Shown here: in pieces, positions 1-8,551 of the stretch
How positions within the stretch are numbered: position 1 is the first letter of the stretch
Layout: each line of letters begins with the position of its first letter
Source: Burkholderia sp. Ac-20379
Lineage (GTDB): Bacteria; Pseudomonadota; Gammaproteobacteria; Burkholderiales; Burkholderiaceae
NCBI RefSeq assembly: GCF_017104645.1
Contig: NZ_JAAGPF010000009.1
Coordinates: 1 to 55,888 of the forward strand
Reading direction: 5' to 3'
DNA: 55,888 bases
The notes under the pieces: model-generated
Database searches by the model: none
Told to the model about the DNA's origin: nothing
The model's input: only the letters and a program-made list of their open reading frames with translations
Made by a program: the position numbers and the translations under genes

Positions 1-97
1 TTTCGCGCAGCCGGCGGGCCAGCGCCAGGGCGGCGTCGCTATCGGGGGCGTTCAGGTAGGCGAGATAGGCGCTCGCCAGCGCGGCATCGTGTTGCAC
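1..97 (-). CDS. Possible 5' end of an unidentified gene, cut by the window edge
   Basis: Reading the minus strand from a GTG at 97 gives 32 codons with no stop up to the window edge. They encode an alanine-rich, helix-like peptide beginning VQHDAALASAYLAYLNAP. The composition looks more like a real protein than the arginine-rich antisense frames nearby. It lies 57 bases after the gbdR stop, in the same frame. There is no clear Shine-Dalgarno before the GTG and I do not recognise the family, so it may be chance. Confidence 0.3.
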   Translation of the reverse strand, partial: MQHDAALASAYLAYLNAPDSDAALALARRLRE

Positions 98-154
98 GTG
101 CGGTCCGGTTGGTGGGGCGGCGTGCGCCGCCCGCGTCCGGCCGGGGCGGGAGCG

Positions 155-1180
155 TCAGGCGTGCAGCACGAGCGCCGGTTGCGATGCGCCGATCGGCAGC
201 ATCGGTTGCGCCAGCGGTGCGACCTGCTTGCGGCGTTCGCGGGTCGGCGCGGTGCCGAACGCATCGCGATAGCTCTTGCTGAAATGGCAGGCCGACTGGA
301 AACCGCATGCCATTGTAATGTGCATGATCGACATGTCGGTCTGCAGCAGCAGCTCGCGTGCGCGGCGCAGGCGCAGCGTCAGGTAGTAATGGGTGGGCGT
401 CATGCCGAGGTGTTCGCGGAACAGGCGCTGCAACTGGCGTTGCGACATGTTCGCGAGCCGCGCCAGCTCCTCGCGCGAGAGCGGCTCCTCGATGTTGTTC
501 TCCATCAGCGCGATCACCTCGAACAGCGATTTGTTCGCGGAGCCGAGCCGCGCGACGAGCGGCATGCGTTGCTGCGCGCTGGTATCGCGCACGTGTTCGA
601 CGATGAACTGCTCGGCGATCTGCGTGACGCGCGCCGTGCCCACGCGCGGCGCGATCAGGTTCAGCATCATGTCGAGCGGCGCCACGCCGCCCGTGCAGGT
701 GATGCGGTCGCGGTCGATCACGAACAGTTCCTTCAGGAAGCGCGTGTCGGGAAATTCTTCCTTGAGCGCCGACATGTTTTCCCAGTGGATCGCGCAGGCG
801 TAGCCCGACAGCAGGCCGGCCTTGGCCAGCGCGTAGGTGCCGGTGCACAGGCTGCCGAGCGCCACGCCGGCGCGCGCGAAGCGGCGCATGGTGGCCAGAT
901 GCTCGGCCGTGGTGGCGCGTTGCACGTCCACCCCGCCGCACACGAACACCACGTCCGGAATGCCCAGGGTTTCGGCCGGCGCGGTATCCACGCTCAGGCC
1001 GTTGCTTGCCGTGACCGGGCCGCCTCCCGGCGACACGACGGACCAGCGGTACAGCGTCTGGCCGCTCAGGTAATTGGCCATCCTGAGCACTTCGATCGCA
1101 TTGGTGAACGCGATCATCGTGAAGTTGGGCAGTGGAACGAACGCGAAGTGAGACAGACTCGCGGTGCGATCGGGGGACAT
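155..1180 (-). CDS. gbdR: AraC-family activator of glycine betaine catabolism (GbdR)
   Basis: Transcriptional activator, 341 aa. The N-terminal half (about 10-190) is a class I glutamine-amidotransferase/DJ-1-like fold with an LCTGTY elbow. The C-terminal part (about 235-325) is a double helix-turn-helix AraC domain (LARLANMSQRQLQRLF and ITMACGFQSACHFSKSYRDAFG). Proteins with this architecture next to gbc and dgc genes are GbdR, which senses glycine betaine or dimethylglycine and activates gbcAB, dgcAB and betaine uptake. The start at 1180 is preferred over an upstream ATG at 1222 because AAGGAA lies 7 bases ahead of it. It is divergent from the dipeptidase/dgc genes across about 520 bases. 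The second GATase-AraC protein in this window (27334-28278) shares the architecture but is the carnitine regulator by position. Confidence 0.9.
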   Translation of the reverse strand: MSPDRTASLSHFAFVPLPNFTMIAFTNAIEVLRMANYLSGQTLYRWSVVSPGGGPVTASNGLSVDTAPAETLGIPDVVFVCGGVDVQRATTAEHLATMRRFARAGVALGSLCTGTYALAKAGLLSGYACAIHWENMSALKEEFPDTRFLKELFVIDRDRITCTGGVAPLDMMLNLIAPRVGTARVTQIAEQFIVEHVRDTSAQQRMPLVARLGSANKSLFEVIALMENNIEEPLSREELARLANMSQRQLQRLFREHLGMTPTHYYLTLRLRRARELLLQTDMSIMHITMACGFQSACHFSKSYRDAFGTAPTRERRKQVAPLAQPMLPIGASQPALVLHA

Positions 1181-1699
1181 GTGGCGTTCCTTGAATCGGG
1201 AATCGGCGCGCTGGGGAAACACGGCTCGGCTATTGTGGAATCCCGCGCAACAACCATGCCATACGGCTAAACCCTGATCGCAACGTGGGCGGGGCTTGAC
1301 GGCGCATGGTGCGGCGCACCGCGGCGGGGAGGCGCTGCACCGCGCCGACTCGCGCCGGGCGCGGCCGGCACCGTCGCGGTGCCGGATCGCACCCGCCCGC
1401 GCCGATCGCCGCCTACGGGCTTACCCGGAGCCGCGCACCTGTCCGGAAACGACACGCCGCGAGCCTTGCGGCGACGCGCCTCGGCCGACTTGTACAAAAC
1501 GGACGCGCATGTCGGAAAAGGCAAAGAAAGCGTCTGAATTCATCAATCGGCAAAAAATCCGAACGACAAGAATAGAGCCGTCGGCAGCCACTGCGAAAAC
1601 CCGCCCCGAACCCTTACAGGACGGGCCTTTCCCGGAAGCGCCAGCCGCCGGGATAACCCGCACGATCGCCCACACATACGCGCCATTCTGGAGAATCAC
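1181..1699. promoter_or_regulatory. Long divergent intergenic region between gbdR and the dgc genes
   Basis: This 519-base stretch has no credible gene; the open frames in it are arginine/proline-rich and lack ribosome sites. It holds a perfect GC hairpin at 1365-1385 (CCGGCACCG, loop TCG, CGGTGCCGG). Further right is a more AT-rich part (about 1490-1580) with TGTCGGAAAAGGC at 1510-1522. A close copy of that element lies upstream of the betaine-binding protein (11893-11906). The region probably contains both divergent promoters and GbdR sites, but no promoter was assigned. Confidence 0.45.
1510..1522 (+). promoter_or_regulatory. Candidate GbdR-type half-site TGTCGGAAAAGGC
   Basis: TGTCGGAAAAGGC lies about 190 bases before the first gene of the dimethylglycine operon. 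It matches TGTCGGAAAACGAC at 11893-11906, upstream of the betaine-binding protein, in its first 10 bases. Both sites precede genes expected to belong to the GbdR regulon. Assigning it to GbdR is an inference from position and repetition only. Confidence 0.35.
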
Positions 1700-2671
1700 A
1701 TGAGCACGCTGCATCAGGACAGCATCATCATCGACGGCCTGAACATCTCGAAGTTCGATCGTTCGGTATTCGAGGATATGCACAAGGGCGGCGTGACCGC
1801 GGCCAACTGCACCGTGTCGGTGTGGGACAGCTTCATCAAGACGGTCGACAACATCGGCACGATGAAGCAGGCGATCCGCGACAACAGCGAACTGCTGACG
1901 CTGGTGCGCACCACCGACGACATCGCCCGCGCCAAGCGCGAAGGCAAGACCGGCGTGATCCTCGGCTTCCAGAATGCGCATGCGTTCGAAGACAACCTTT
2001 CGTATATCGAAGCGTTCGCCGACATGGGCGTGCGCGTCGTGCAGCTCTGCTACAACACGCAGAACCTGGTCGGCACCGGCTGCTACGAGCGCGACGGCGG
2101 CCTGTCCGATTTCGGCCGCGAAGTGATCACCGAAATGAACCGCGTCGGCATCATGGTCGACCTCTCGCACGTGGGCGGCAATACGTCGTCCGAAGCGATC
2201 GCGTTCTCGAAGAAGCCGGTCACGTATTCGCACTGCCTGCCCTCGGGCCTGAAGGAACACCCGCGCAACAAGAGCGACGAGCAACTGCGCGAGATCGCCG
2301 ACGCCGGCGGCTTCGTGGGCGTGACGATGTTCGCCCCGTTCCTGAAGCGCGGCATCGACGCCACGATCGACGACTACATCGAGGCGATCGACTACGTCGT
2401 GAACCTGATCGGCGAGGATACGGTGGGCATCGGCACCGATTTCACGCAGGGCTACAGCACCGAATTCTTCGACATGCTCACGCACGACAAGGGCCGCTAC
2501 CGCCGCCTGACCAATTTCGGCAAGGTCGTGAACCCCGAAGGGATCCGAACCATCGGCGAATTCCCGAACCTGACCGCGGCGATGGAACGCGCCGGCTGGA
2601 AGGAGTCGCGCATCCGCAAGATCATGGGCGAGAACTGGGTTCGCGTGTTCAAGGACGTCTGGGGCGCCTGA
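1700..2671 (+). CDS. M19 membrane-dipeptidase-like protein of the betaine cluster
   Basis: 323 aa, renal-dipeptidase (peptidase M19) fold. Recognisable pieces are DLSHVGG (154-160), YSHCLPSGLKEHPRNKSDEQL (176-196) and GIGTDF (243-248). M19 enzymes usually carry an N-terminal H-x-D metal pair in a DGHND-like motif; here the motif reads IDGLNIS (11-17), with Leu14 and Ile16 at those places. The usual bridging Glu (GxEGxH) appears as Gln91 in LGFQNAH. A normal zinc dipeptidase is therefore doubtful. An equivalent gene sits beside dgcAB in Pseudomonas betaine clusters, so a role in betaine or dimethylglycine use is likely but undefined. It opens the plus-strand cluster, and a GGAG lies before the ATG. 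Confidence 0.8.
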   Translation: MSTLHQDSIIIDGLNISKFDRSVFEDMHKGGVTAANCTVSVWDSFIKTVDNIGTMKQAIRDNSELLTLVRTTDDIARAKREGKTGVILGFQNAHAFEDNLSYIEAFADMGVRVVQLCYNTQNLVGTGCYERDGGLSDFGREVITEMNRVGIMVDLSHVGGNTSSEAIAFSKKPVTYSHCLPSGLKEHPRNKSDEQLREIADAGGFVGVTMFAPFLKRGIDATIDDYIEAIDYVVNLIGEDTVGIGTDFTQGYSTEFFDMLTHDKGRYRRLTNFGKVVNPEGIRTIGEFPNLTAAMERAGWKESRIRKIMGENWVRVFKDVWGA

Positions 2672-2804
2672 TTCCGCGCCGGCCCCGGGCCGGCCCACCG
2701 TCATTCAATCAATCGATCCGCACCACGCGCCCGCTCCACGAGCGACGGCGCGCGGGCGAAGTCGCGCCCGAACCCGGGCGCCATGCCTCACCACGGAGTC
2801 AACG

Positions 2805-3347
2805 ATGCAACCGCAACTGCCCATCGACGTCGATCCCAACACCGGTGTCTGGACCACCGACGCGCTGCCGATGCTGTACGTGCCGCGCCACTTCTTCACG
2901 AACAACCACGTTGCCGTGGAAGAAGCGCTGGGCCAGGACGCCTATGCCGAGATCCTCTACAAGGCCGGCTACAAGTCCGCCTACTACTGGTGCGACAAGG
3001 AAGCGCCGGCGCACGGCATTCAGGGCATGGCGGTGTTCGAGCATTACCTGAACCGCCTGTCGCAACGCGGCTGGGGCCTGTTCAGCATCATCGAGGCCGA
3101 CCCGGTGAACGCGCGCGCCCGCATCGAGCTGCGCCATTCGTCGTTCGTGCTCCAGCAGCCGGAGAAGATCGGCAAGCTCTGCTACATGTTCGCGGGCTGG
3201 TTCGCCGGCGCGATGGACTGGGTCAACGACACCACGCCGGAAGGCAAGGGCGCGCCGCGCGCGTTCTCGACCGAAGCGCATTGCGCCGGCGAACACCATG
3301 ACCATCACGGCCATTGCGTGTTCGAAGTGTCGCCGATCGCTGCCTGA
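2805..3347 (+). CDS. DUF5943 protein of the dimethylglycine cluster
   Basis: 180 aa with no signal peptide or membrane segment. It resembles the V4R-like small-molecule-binding fold (central FVLQQPEKIGKLCYMFAGWFAGAM, about 104-127). The C-terminus is rich in Cys and His (EAHCAGEHHDHHGHCVFEV), suggesting metal binding. The family is found next to dgcA and the M19 protein in Pseudomonas and Burkholderia betaine clusters, but its biochemical role is not established. The start is supported by GGAG 8 bases upstream. The gene lies 133 bases after the dipeptidase-like gene and 47 before dgcA, probably in one transcript. Confidence 0.8.
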   Translation: MQPQLPIDVDPNTGVWTTDALPMLYVPRHFFTNNHVAVEEALGQDAYAEILYKAGYKSAYYWCDKEAPAHGIQGMAVFEHYLNRLSQRGWGLFSIIEADPVNARARIELRHSSFVLQQPEKIGKLCYMFAGWFAGAMDWVNDTTPEGKGAPRAFSTEAHCAGEHHDHHGHCVFEVSPIAA

Positions 3348-3394
3348 TTCATAACCGATACCAATACGACTGAGCCCGCCAGAGGTCGCCCCCA

Positions 3395-5458
3395 ATGCGT
3401 TACCCGAACCTTTTCAAGCCCATGACGCTCAACCAGCTGACCTTGCGCAACCGCATCGTCAGCACCGCGCACGCCGAGGTGTACGCGGAGCCGGGCGGCC
3501 TGCCGGGAGACCGGTATATCCGTTACTACGAGGAGAAGGCGAAAGGCGGGGTTGGCCTCGCGATCTGCGGCGGCTCCAGCCCGGTATCGGTCGACAGCCC
3601 GCAGGGCTGGTGGAAATCGGTCAACCTGTCGACCGACAAGATCATCGATCCGCTCACGCGCCTGGCCGACACGATGCACCAGCACGGCGCGAAGATCATG
3701 ATCCAGGCCACGCACATGGGCCGCCGCTCGTCGTTCCACGGCGAGCACTGGCCGCACCTGATGTCGCCGTCGGGCGTGCGCGAGCCGGTGCACCGCGGCA
3801 ACGCGAAGATCATCGAGATCGAGGAAATCCGCCGCATCATCGGCGATTTCGCGGCGGCCGCGAAGCGCGTGCAGGCCGCGGGCATGGACGGCATCGAAAT
3901 CTCGGCCGCCCACCAGCACCTGATCGACCAGTTCTGGAGCAAGCGCTCCAACCACCGCACCGACGAATGGGGCGGCAGCCTCGAGAACCGCCTGCGCTTC
4001 GGCATCGAAGTGCTGACGGCGGTGCGCGAGGCGGTGGGCAAGGATTTCTGCGTCGGCCTGCGCATGTGCGGCGACGAATTCCACGAGGATGGCCTCGATC
4101 ACGAAGCGCTCAAGGAAATCGCGCAGGCGATGTCCGAGACGGGCCTGATCGATTACCTGAGCGTGGTCGGCTCGGGCGGCGACACGCACAACACGATCGC
4201 CAACTGCATGCCGCCGATGGCGCTGCCGCCGGAACCGTTCGTTCACCTTGCGGCCGGCATCAAGTCGGTCGTGAAGATCCCGGTGATGCACGCGCAGAGC
4301 ATTCGCGACGCGGGCCAGGCCGAGCGCCTGCTCGCCACCGGCATGATCGATCTGGTCGGCATGACGCGCGCGCAGATCGCCGATCCGCACATGGTCATCA
4401 AGATTCGCGACGGCCGCGAGGACGAAATCAAGCAGTGTGTGGGCGCGAACTACTGTATCGACCGTCAATACAACGGCCTCGACGTGCTGTGCATCCAGAA
4501 CGCCGCCACCTCGCGCGAATCGACGATGCCGCACATCATCGAGAAATCGCGCGGCCCGAAGCGCAAGGTGGTGGTGGTGGGCGCCGGCCCCGCCGGCCTC
4601 GAAGCCGCGCGTGTCGCCAAGCTGCGCGGCCACGACGTGGTGCTGTTCGAGAAGAACGCCGAAGTGGGCGGGCAGGTGATGATCGCGGCCAAGGCGCCGC
4701 AGCGCGAACAGATGTCGGGGATCATCCGCTGGTTCGACATGGAAACCAAGCGCCTCGGCGTGGACCGCCGCCTCGGCGTGGCCGCCGACGAGAAGATGAT
4801 CATGGCCGAGAAGCCGGACATCGTGGTGCTCGCCACGGGTGGCTCCAGCTTCACCTGGCAGGTGCCGGGCTGGGGCGTGGACGAAGGCCTGGCCGTGAGC
4901 TCGTGGGACATCCTGAACGGCAAGGTCGAGCCGAAGAAGAACGTGCTGCTGTTCGACGGCGTGAGCACGCATGCCGGCGCGGGCGTGGCCGACTTCATGG
5001 CGAGCCGCGGCTCGCAGGTCGAGATCGTCACGCCCGACGTGAAGGTGGCCGACGATTGCGGCGGCACGACGTTCCCGATCTTCTACCGCCGCCTGTATGC
5101 GTTCGGCGTGATCCATACGCCCAACTACATGCTCGATCGCGTGTACGTGGAAGACGGCAAGACCATCGCGGTGCTGCGCAACGAATACACCGAAGAGCAG
5201 GAAGAGCGCGTCGTCGACCAGGTGGTGGTCGAGAACGGTTCGTCGCCGAACGACGAGCTGTACTGGAAGCTCAAGCCGGAATCGCTGAACCGCGGCCAGA
5301 TCGATCCGCATACGCTGTTCGCGGCCGAGCCGCAACCGTGCCTGTCGGAAGAACTGGGCAACGGCCGCTTCCTGCTGTTCCGCGTCGGCGACTGCATCTC
5401 GATGCACAACGTCCACGGCGCGATCTACGACTCGCTGCGTCTCGTGAAGGACTTCTGA
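3395..5458 (+). CDS. dgcA: Dimethylglycine demethylase flavoprotein subunit DgcA
   Basis: 687 aa. The N-terminal old-yellow-enzyme TIM barrel (about 5-345) binds FMN. It is followed by an Fe-S motif region and an FAD/NAD-type Rossmann domain (VVVVGAGPAGLEAARVAKLRGHDVVLFEK, about 390-420). The family includes trimethylamine dehydrogenase and the DgcA subunit that converts dimethylglycine to sarcosine. Visible Fe-S cysteines are Cys348, Cys354 and Cys366 (CVGANYC-x11-C). The position held by a fourth Cys in trimethylamine dehydrogenase is Ala351. The gene ends 2 bases before dgcB, indicating translational coupling. Electrons would pass to DgcB and the ETF encoded downstream. Confidence 0.92.
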   Translation: MRYPNLFKPMTLNQLTLRNRIVSTAHAEVYAEPGGLPGDRYIRYYEEKAKGGVGLAICGGSSPVSVDSPQGWWKSVNLSTDKIIDPLTRLADTMHQHGAKIMIQATHMGRRSSFHGEHWPHLMSPSGVREPVHRGNAKIIEIEEIRRIIGDFAAAAKRVQAAGMDGIEISAAHQHLIDQFWSKRSNHRTDEWGGSLENRLRFGIEVLTAVREAVGKDFCVGLRMCGDEFHEDGLDHEALKEIAQAMSETGLIDYLSVVGSGGDTHNTIANCMPPMALPPEPFVHLAAGIKSVVKIPVMHAQSIRDAGQAERLLATGMIDLVGMTRAQIADPHMVIKIRDGREDEIKQCVGANYCIDRQYNGLDVLCIQNAATSRESTMPHIIEKSRGPKRKVVVVGAGPAGLEAARVAKLRGHDVVLFEKNAEVGGQVMIAAKAPQREQMSGIIRWFDMETKRLGVDRRLGVAADEKMIMAEKPDIVVLATGGSSFTWQVPGWGVDEGLAVSSWDILNGKVEPKKNVLLFDGVSTHAGAGVADFMASRGSQVEIVTPDVKVADDCGGTTFPIFYRRLYAFGVIHTPNYMLDRVYVEDGKTIAVLRNEYTEEQEERVVDQVVVENGSSPNDELYWKLKPESLNRGQIDPHTLFAAEPQPCLSEELGNGRFLLFRVGDCISMHNVHGAIYDSLRLVKDF

Positions 5459-5460
5459 CG

Positions 5461-7386
5461 ATGAATCCGGCTTTCATGATTACCGCCCTGCTGTGGCTGT
5501 CGGTGGCGGGGCTTGCGTTCGCGGTGGCGAAGCGCTCGGCGTTCTGGCGCGTGGGCCGCGCCACGGCACCCGGCGCGTTCGGCATCGGCAATTTATTTAC
5601 CATCCCGAAGCGTTATTTCGTCGACCTGCACCACGTGGTGGCGCGCGACCCGTACATCGCCAAGACGCACGTGGCGACGGCGGGCGGCGCGATCGGCGCG
5701 ATGGCGCTGGTGTTCGTCAACTACGGCCTGGCGATCTACTCGCCGTGGCTCGACAAGCTGATCCTGCTGGCCTCGCTCGCGATGCTGGTGGGCGCGGTGT
5801 TCGTCTGGCGCCGCCGCGCGGCGAAGGACGTGCCGGCGCGCCTGTCGCGCGGCCCGTGGAATACGCTGCCCTGGCTGCTCGGCTCGTTCGCGTTCGGCCT
5901 CGCGCTGTACGCCGTGGTGCCGGCCAGCGCGATGTCGGGCGCGGTGGCGGTGCTGTGCGCGGTGCTGATCGCGATCGGCGCGTTCGCGATGACGTTCGGC
6001 GCGGCGCGCGGCGGCCCGATGAAGCACGCCATCGCCGGCCTGCTGCACCTCGCGTTCCACCCGCGTCAGGAACGGTTCGCGGCAACCCGCGAGAGCTTCA
6101 CCGGCAACGGCACGGCCGTGCCGCCCACGGCGCTCAAGCTGCCCGATATCGAGCAGCAGGAATACGGCGTCGGCAAGCCGGTGGAATTCCGCTGGAACCA
6201 GTTGCTGAGCTTCGACGCCTGCGTGCAGTGCGGCAAGTGCGAGGCCGCCTGCCCGGCGTTCGCCTCGGGCCAGCCGCTGAACCCGAAGAAGCTGATCCAG
6301 GATCTGGTGACCGGCATGGCCGGCGGCACGGATGCGGCCTACGCCGGCAGCCCGACGCCGGGCATCGCGGTGGGCCGCCACGGCGGCGAGCCGAACGGGC
6401 CGATCGTCTCGGGCCTGATCGAAGCCGACACGCTGTGGTCGTGCACCACCTGCCGCGCCTGCGTGCAGGAGTGCCCGATGCTGATCGAGCACGTGGACGC
6501 GATCGTCGACATGCGCCGCAACCAGACGCTGGTGCACGGCACGGTGCCGGGCAAGGGCGCGGAAACCATCGCGAACCTGCGCGAAACCGGCACGATGGGC
6601 GGTTTCGACACGGCCTCGCGCTACGACTGGTCGGTGGATCTGCAAGCGCCAGTGGCGCAGCCGGGCCGCCCGGTGGACGTGCTGATCGTGGCCGGCGAGG
6701 GTGCGTTCGACATGCGTTACCAGCGCACGCTGCGCGCGTTCATCAAGGTGCTGAACAAGGCCGGCGTGGATTACGCGGTGCTCGGCCGCGCCGAAACCGA
6801 CACGGGCGACACGGCCCGCCGGCTCGGCGACGAGGCCACGTTCCAGCAGATGGCCAAGCGCCTGATCGCCACGCTCGACACGCTGTCGTTCAAGCAGATC
6901 GTGACGGCCGATCCGCACGTGATGCACAGCCTGCGCAACGAATACCGTGCGCTCGGCGCGCGCTACACGGTCAAGCATCACACGGCGTTCGTGGCCGAGC
7001 TGGCCGAGGCGGGCCGCATCTCGCCGAAAGCGAACGAAGCGCTGCGCGAAAAGAAGGTCACGTATCACGACCCGTGTTATCTCGGCCGCTACAACGGCGA
7101 GACCGAAGCGCCGCGCAAGCTGCTCAAGACGATCGGCATTCAGGTGGTGGAGATGGAACGCAACGGCATGCGCGGGCGCTGCTGCGGCGGTGGCGGCGGT
7201 GCGCCGCTGACCGACATCCCGGGCAAGCAGCGGATTCCCGACATCCGCATCGCGGACGCGCGCGCCATCGGCGCCGACGTGGTCGCGGTGGGTTGCCCGA
7301 ACTGCACGGCGATGCTCGAAGGCGTGGTCGGCCCGCGCCCCGACGTGCTCGATGTCGCCGAACTCGTCGCCGCCTCGCTGGAGTGA
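5461..7386 (+). CDS. dgcB: Dimethylglycine demethylase Fe-S subunit DgcB
   Basis: 641 aa. The N-terminal quarter has several hydrophobic helices (for example ALLWLSVAGLAFAV, GAIGAMALVFVNYGLAIY and a pair around 140-180), anchoring it in the inner membrane. Two 4Fe-4S motifs follow: Cys254-x2-Cys-x2-Cys-x3-Cys-Pro, and Cys328-x2-Cys-x2-Cys-x3-Cys-Pro. The C-terminal half holds two CCG domains (CYLGRYN...RCCGGGGGAP and VGCPNCTAML) as in heterodisulfide reductase and glycolate oxidase subunits. It probably passes electrons from DgcA to ETF and the quinone pool. The ATG at 5461, 2 bases after dgcA, gives the hydrophobic N-terminus expected for the family; the open frame extends far upstream inside dgcA but is not used. 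Confidence 0.9.
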   Translation: MNPAFMITALLWLSVAGLAFAVAKRSAFWRVGRATAPGAFGIGNLFTIPKRYFVDLHHVVARDPYIAKTHVATAGGAIGAMALVFVNYGLAIYSPWLDKLILLASLAMLVGAVFVWRRRAAKDVPARLSRGPWNTLPWLLGSFAFGLALYAVVPASAMSGAVAVLCAVLIAIGAFAMTFGAARGGPMKHAIAGLLHLAFHPRQERFAATRESFTGNGTAVPPTALKLPDIEQQEYGVGKPVEFRWNQLLSFDACVQCGKCEAACPAFASGQPLNPKKLIQDLVTGMAGGTDAAYAGSPTPGIAVGRHGGEPNGPIVSGLIEADTLWSCTTCRACVQECPMLIEHVDAIVDMRRNQTLVHGTVPGKGAETIANLRETGTMGGFDTASRYDWSVDLQAPVAQPGRPVDVLIVAGEGAFDMRYQRTLRAFIKVLNKAGVDYAVLGRAETDTGDTARRLGDEATFQQMAKRLIATLDTLSFKQIVTADPHVMHSLRNEYRALGARYTVKHHTAFVAELAEAGRISPKANEALREKKVTYHDPCYLGRYNGETEAPRKLLKTIGIQVVEMERNGMRGRCCGGGGGAPLTDIPGKQRIPDIRIADARAIGADVVAVGCPNCTAMLEGVVGPRPDVLDVAELVAASLE

Positions 7387-7390
7387 TTCG

Positions 7391-8551
7391 ATGAACACCC
7401 TCAAACGTATCGATCCGCGCCGGCCCTTCGTGGTCACGCCGGCCGGACTCAAGCGCATCACGCTGGGCGAGGTGGGCACCGGCGGCAACGTCGCGCAATG
7501 GATCGGCCACGCCCATCACGATGCGCCGAAGCCGAAGCGCACCGTGGAAGCCGCCGAGCACGTGCTGCTGGTGGTGGCCCACCCGGAGCGCGGCTCGCTC
7601 GACGATCACACGCGCCAGGTGGCCGCCGCCGCCGCGCTGCTGGCCGACGCACGCAGCGAAGTGGTGCTGCTGTCGTTCGGTGAACTGAAGGACGAGATCG
7701 CCGAACTCGGCATCGACAAGCTGATCGAGCTGCCCGGTTTCGACCGCCGCGGCTTCGCGCCCGACGCCGAGCTGCATGCGCTGCTGGCCTGTGCCGCCGC
7801 ACTCGCGCCGCGTCATGTGCTGGTGCCCGACAACGCCACCGGCGACGGCGACCTCGGCCGCCGCTACGCCGCGGCGCTCGGCGCGAGCGTGGCCGCCCAG
7901 GTGGTCGAGATCGACGCGAAGCATGTGGGCGCATACGCCGATGCGAAGCGCCAGTTCTGCACGCGGGCCTTGCCGGACGTGGTGCTGCTCGCGCCGAACG
8001 CGGTCGAACCGAAACTGCCGTTCGTCGGCGCGGGCGAAACGCTCGCCGCGCCGTTCGCGATCGGTTCGGGCGGCGCTGCCGCCGGCTATCGCGATCTCGG
8101 CATGGAAGAGCTCGACGCCGCGCAGGTGGCGCTCGAGGAGGCCGATTTCATCGTCTCGGCCGGCAACGGCGTGACCGACGTGGGCGCGTTCGAGCAACTG
8201 GCCGGCGTGTTCGGCGCGGCGATCGGCGCGAGCCGCGTGGCGGTGGACAACGGCCACTTCACGCGCGACAAGCAGGTGGGCGCGACCGGCAAGACGGTCG
8301 AGGCGAGCCTCTACATCGCGTTCGGCATTTCCGGGGCGGTCCAGCATTTGCAGGGCATCAAGGACTGCCGGCATGTGATCGCCGTGAACCTCGACGCCAG
8401 CGCGCCGATCGCCAAGCGCGCGAACCTCACGGTGGTGGGCGACGCGCAGGCGACCATCGCCGCGCTGATCGAACAAGTGAACGCCGCGCGCGCGGCACGC
8501 GGCCGTGCCAGCGAGCACGGTGCGCGGCATCTGGAAGGAGTGGCCGCATGA
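7391..8551 (+). CDS. etfA: Electron transfer flavoprotein alpha subunit (betaine cluster)
   Basis: 386 aa. The C-terminal FAD-binding domain is clear: a GSGGAAAGYRDLGMEELD segment, then SRVAVDNGHFTRDKQVGATGKTVEASLYIAFGISGAVQHLQGIKD, and API at the adenine site. The N-terminal domain is longer and less typical than in housekeeping ETF. It should accept electrons from dimethylglycine demethylation together with the beta subunit. The ATG at 7391 is chosen because a GGAG overlaps the end of dgcB; an in-frame upstream start at 7352 would lie inside dgcB. The gene overlaps the beta gene by 4 bases (ATGA). Confidence 0.88.
   Translation: MNTLKRIDPRRPFVVTPAGLKRITLGEVGTGGNVAQWIGHAHHDAPKPKRTVEAAEHVLLVVAHPERGSLDDHTRQVAAAAALLADARSEVVLLSFGELKDEIAELGIDKLIELPGFDRRGFAPDAELHALLACAAALAPRHVLVPDNATGDGDLGRRYAAALGASVAAQVVEIDAKHVGAYADAKRQFCTRALPDVVLLAPNAVEPKLPFVGAGETLAAPFAIGSGGAAAGYRDLGMEELDAAQVALEEADFIVSAGNGVTDVGAFEQLAGVFGAAIGASRVAVDNGHFTRDKQVGATGKTVEASLYIAFGISGAVQHLQGIKDCRHVIAVNLDASAPIAKRANLTVVGDAQATIAALIEQVNAARAARGRASEHGARHLEGVAA

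Noticed and set aside
1296..1703. Small open frames between gbdR and the dipeptidase-like gene
   Set aside because: Low-complexity Arg/Pro/Thr translation, no Shine-Dalgarno, overlap with the expected regulatory region.
3305..5416. Long antisense open frame (about 700 codons) opposite dgcA
   Set aside because: It is a mirror of the high-GC dgcA gene: His/Arg/Ala-rich, no family similarity, no ribosome site.
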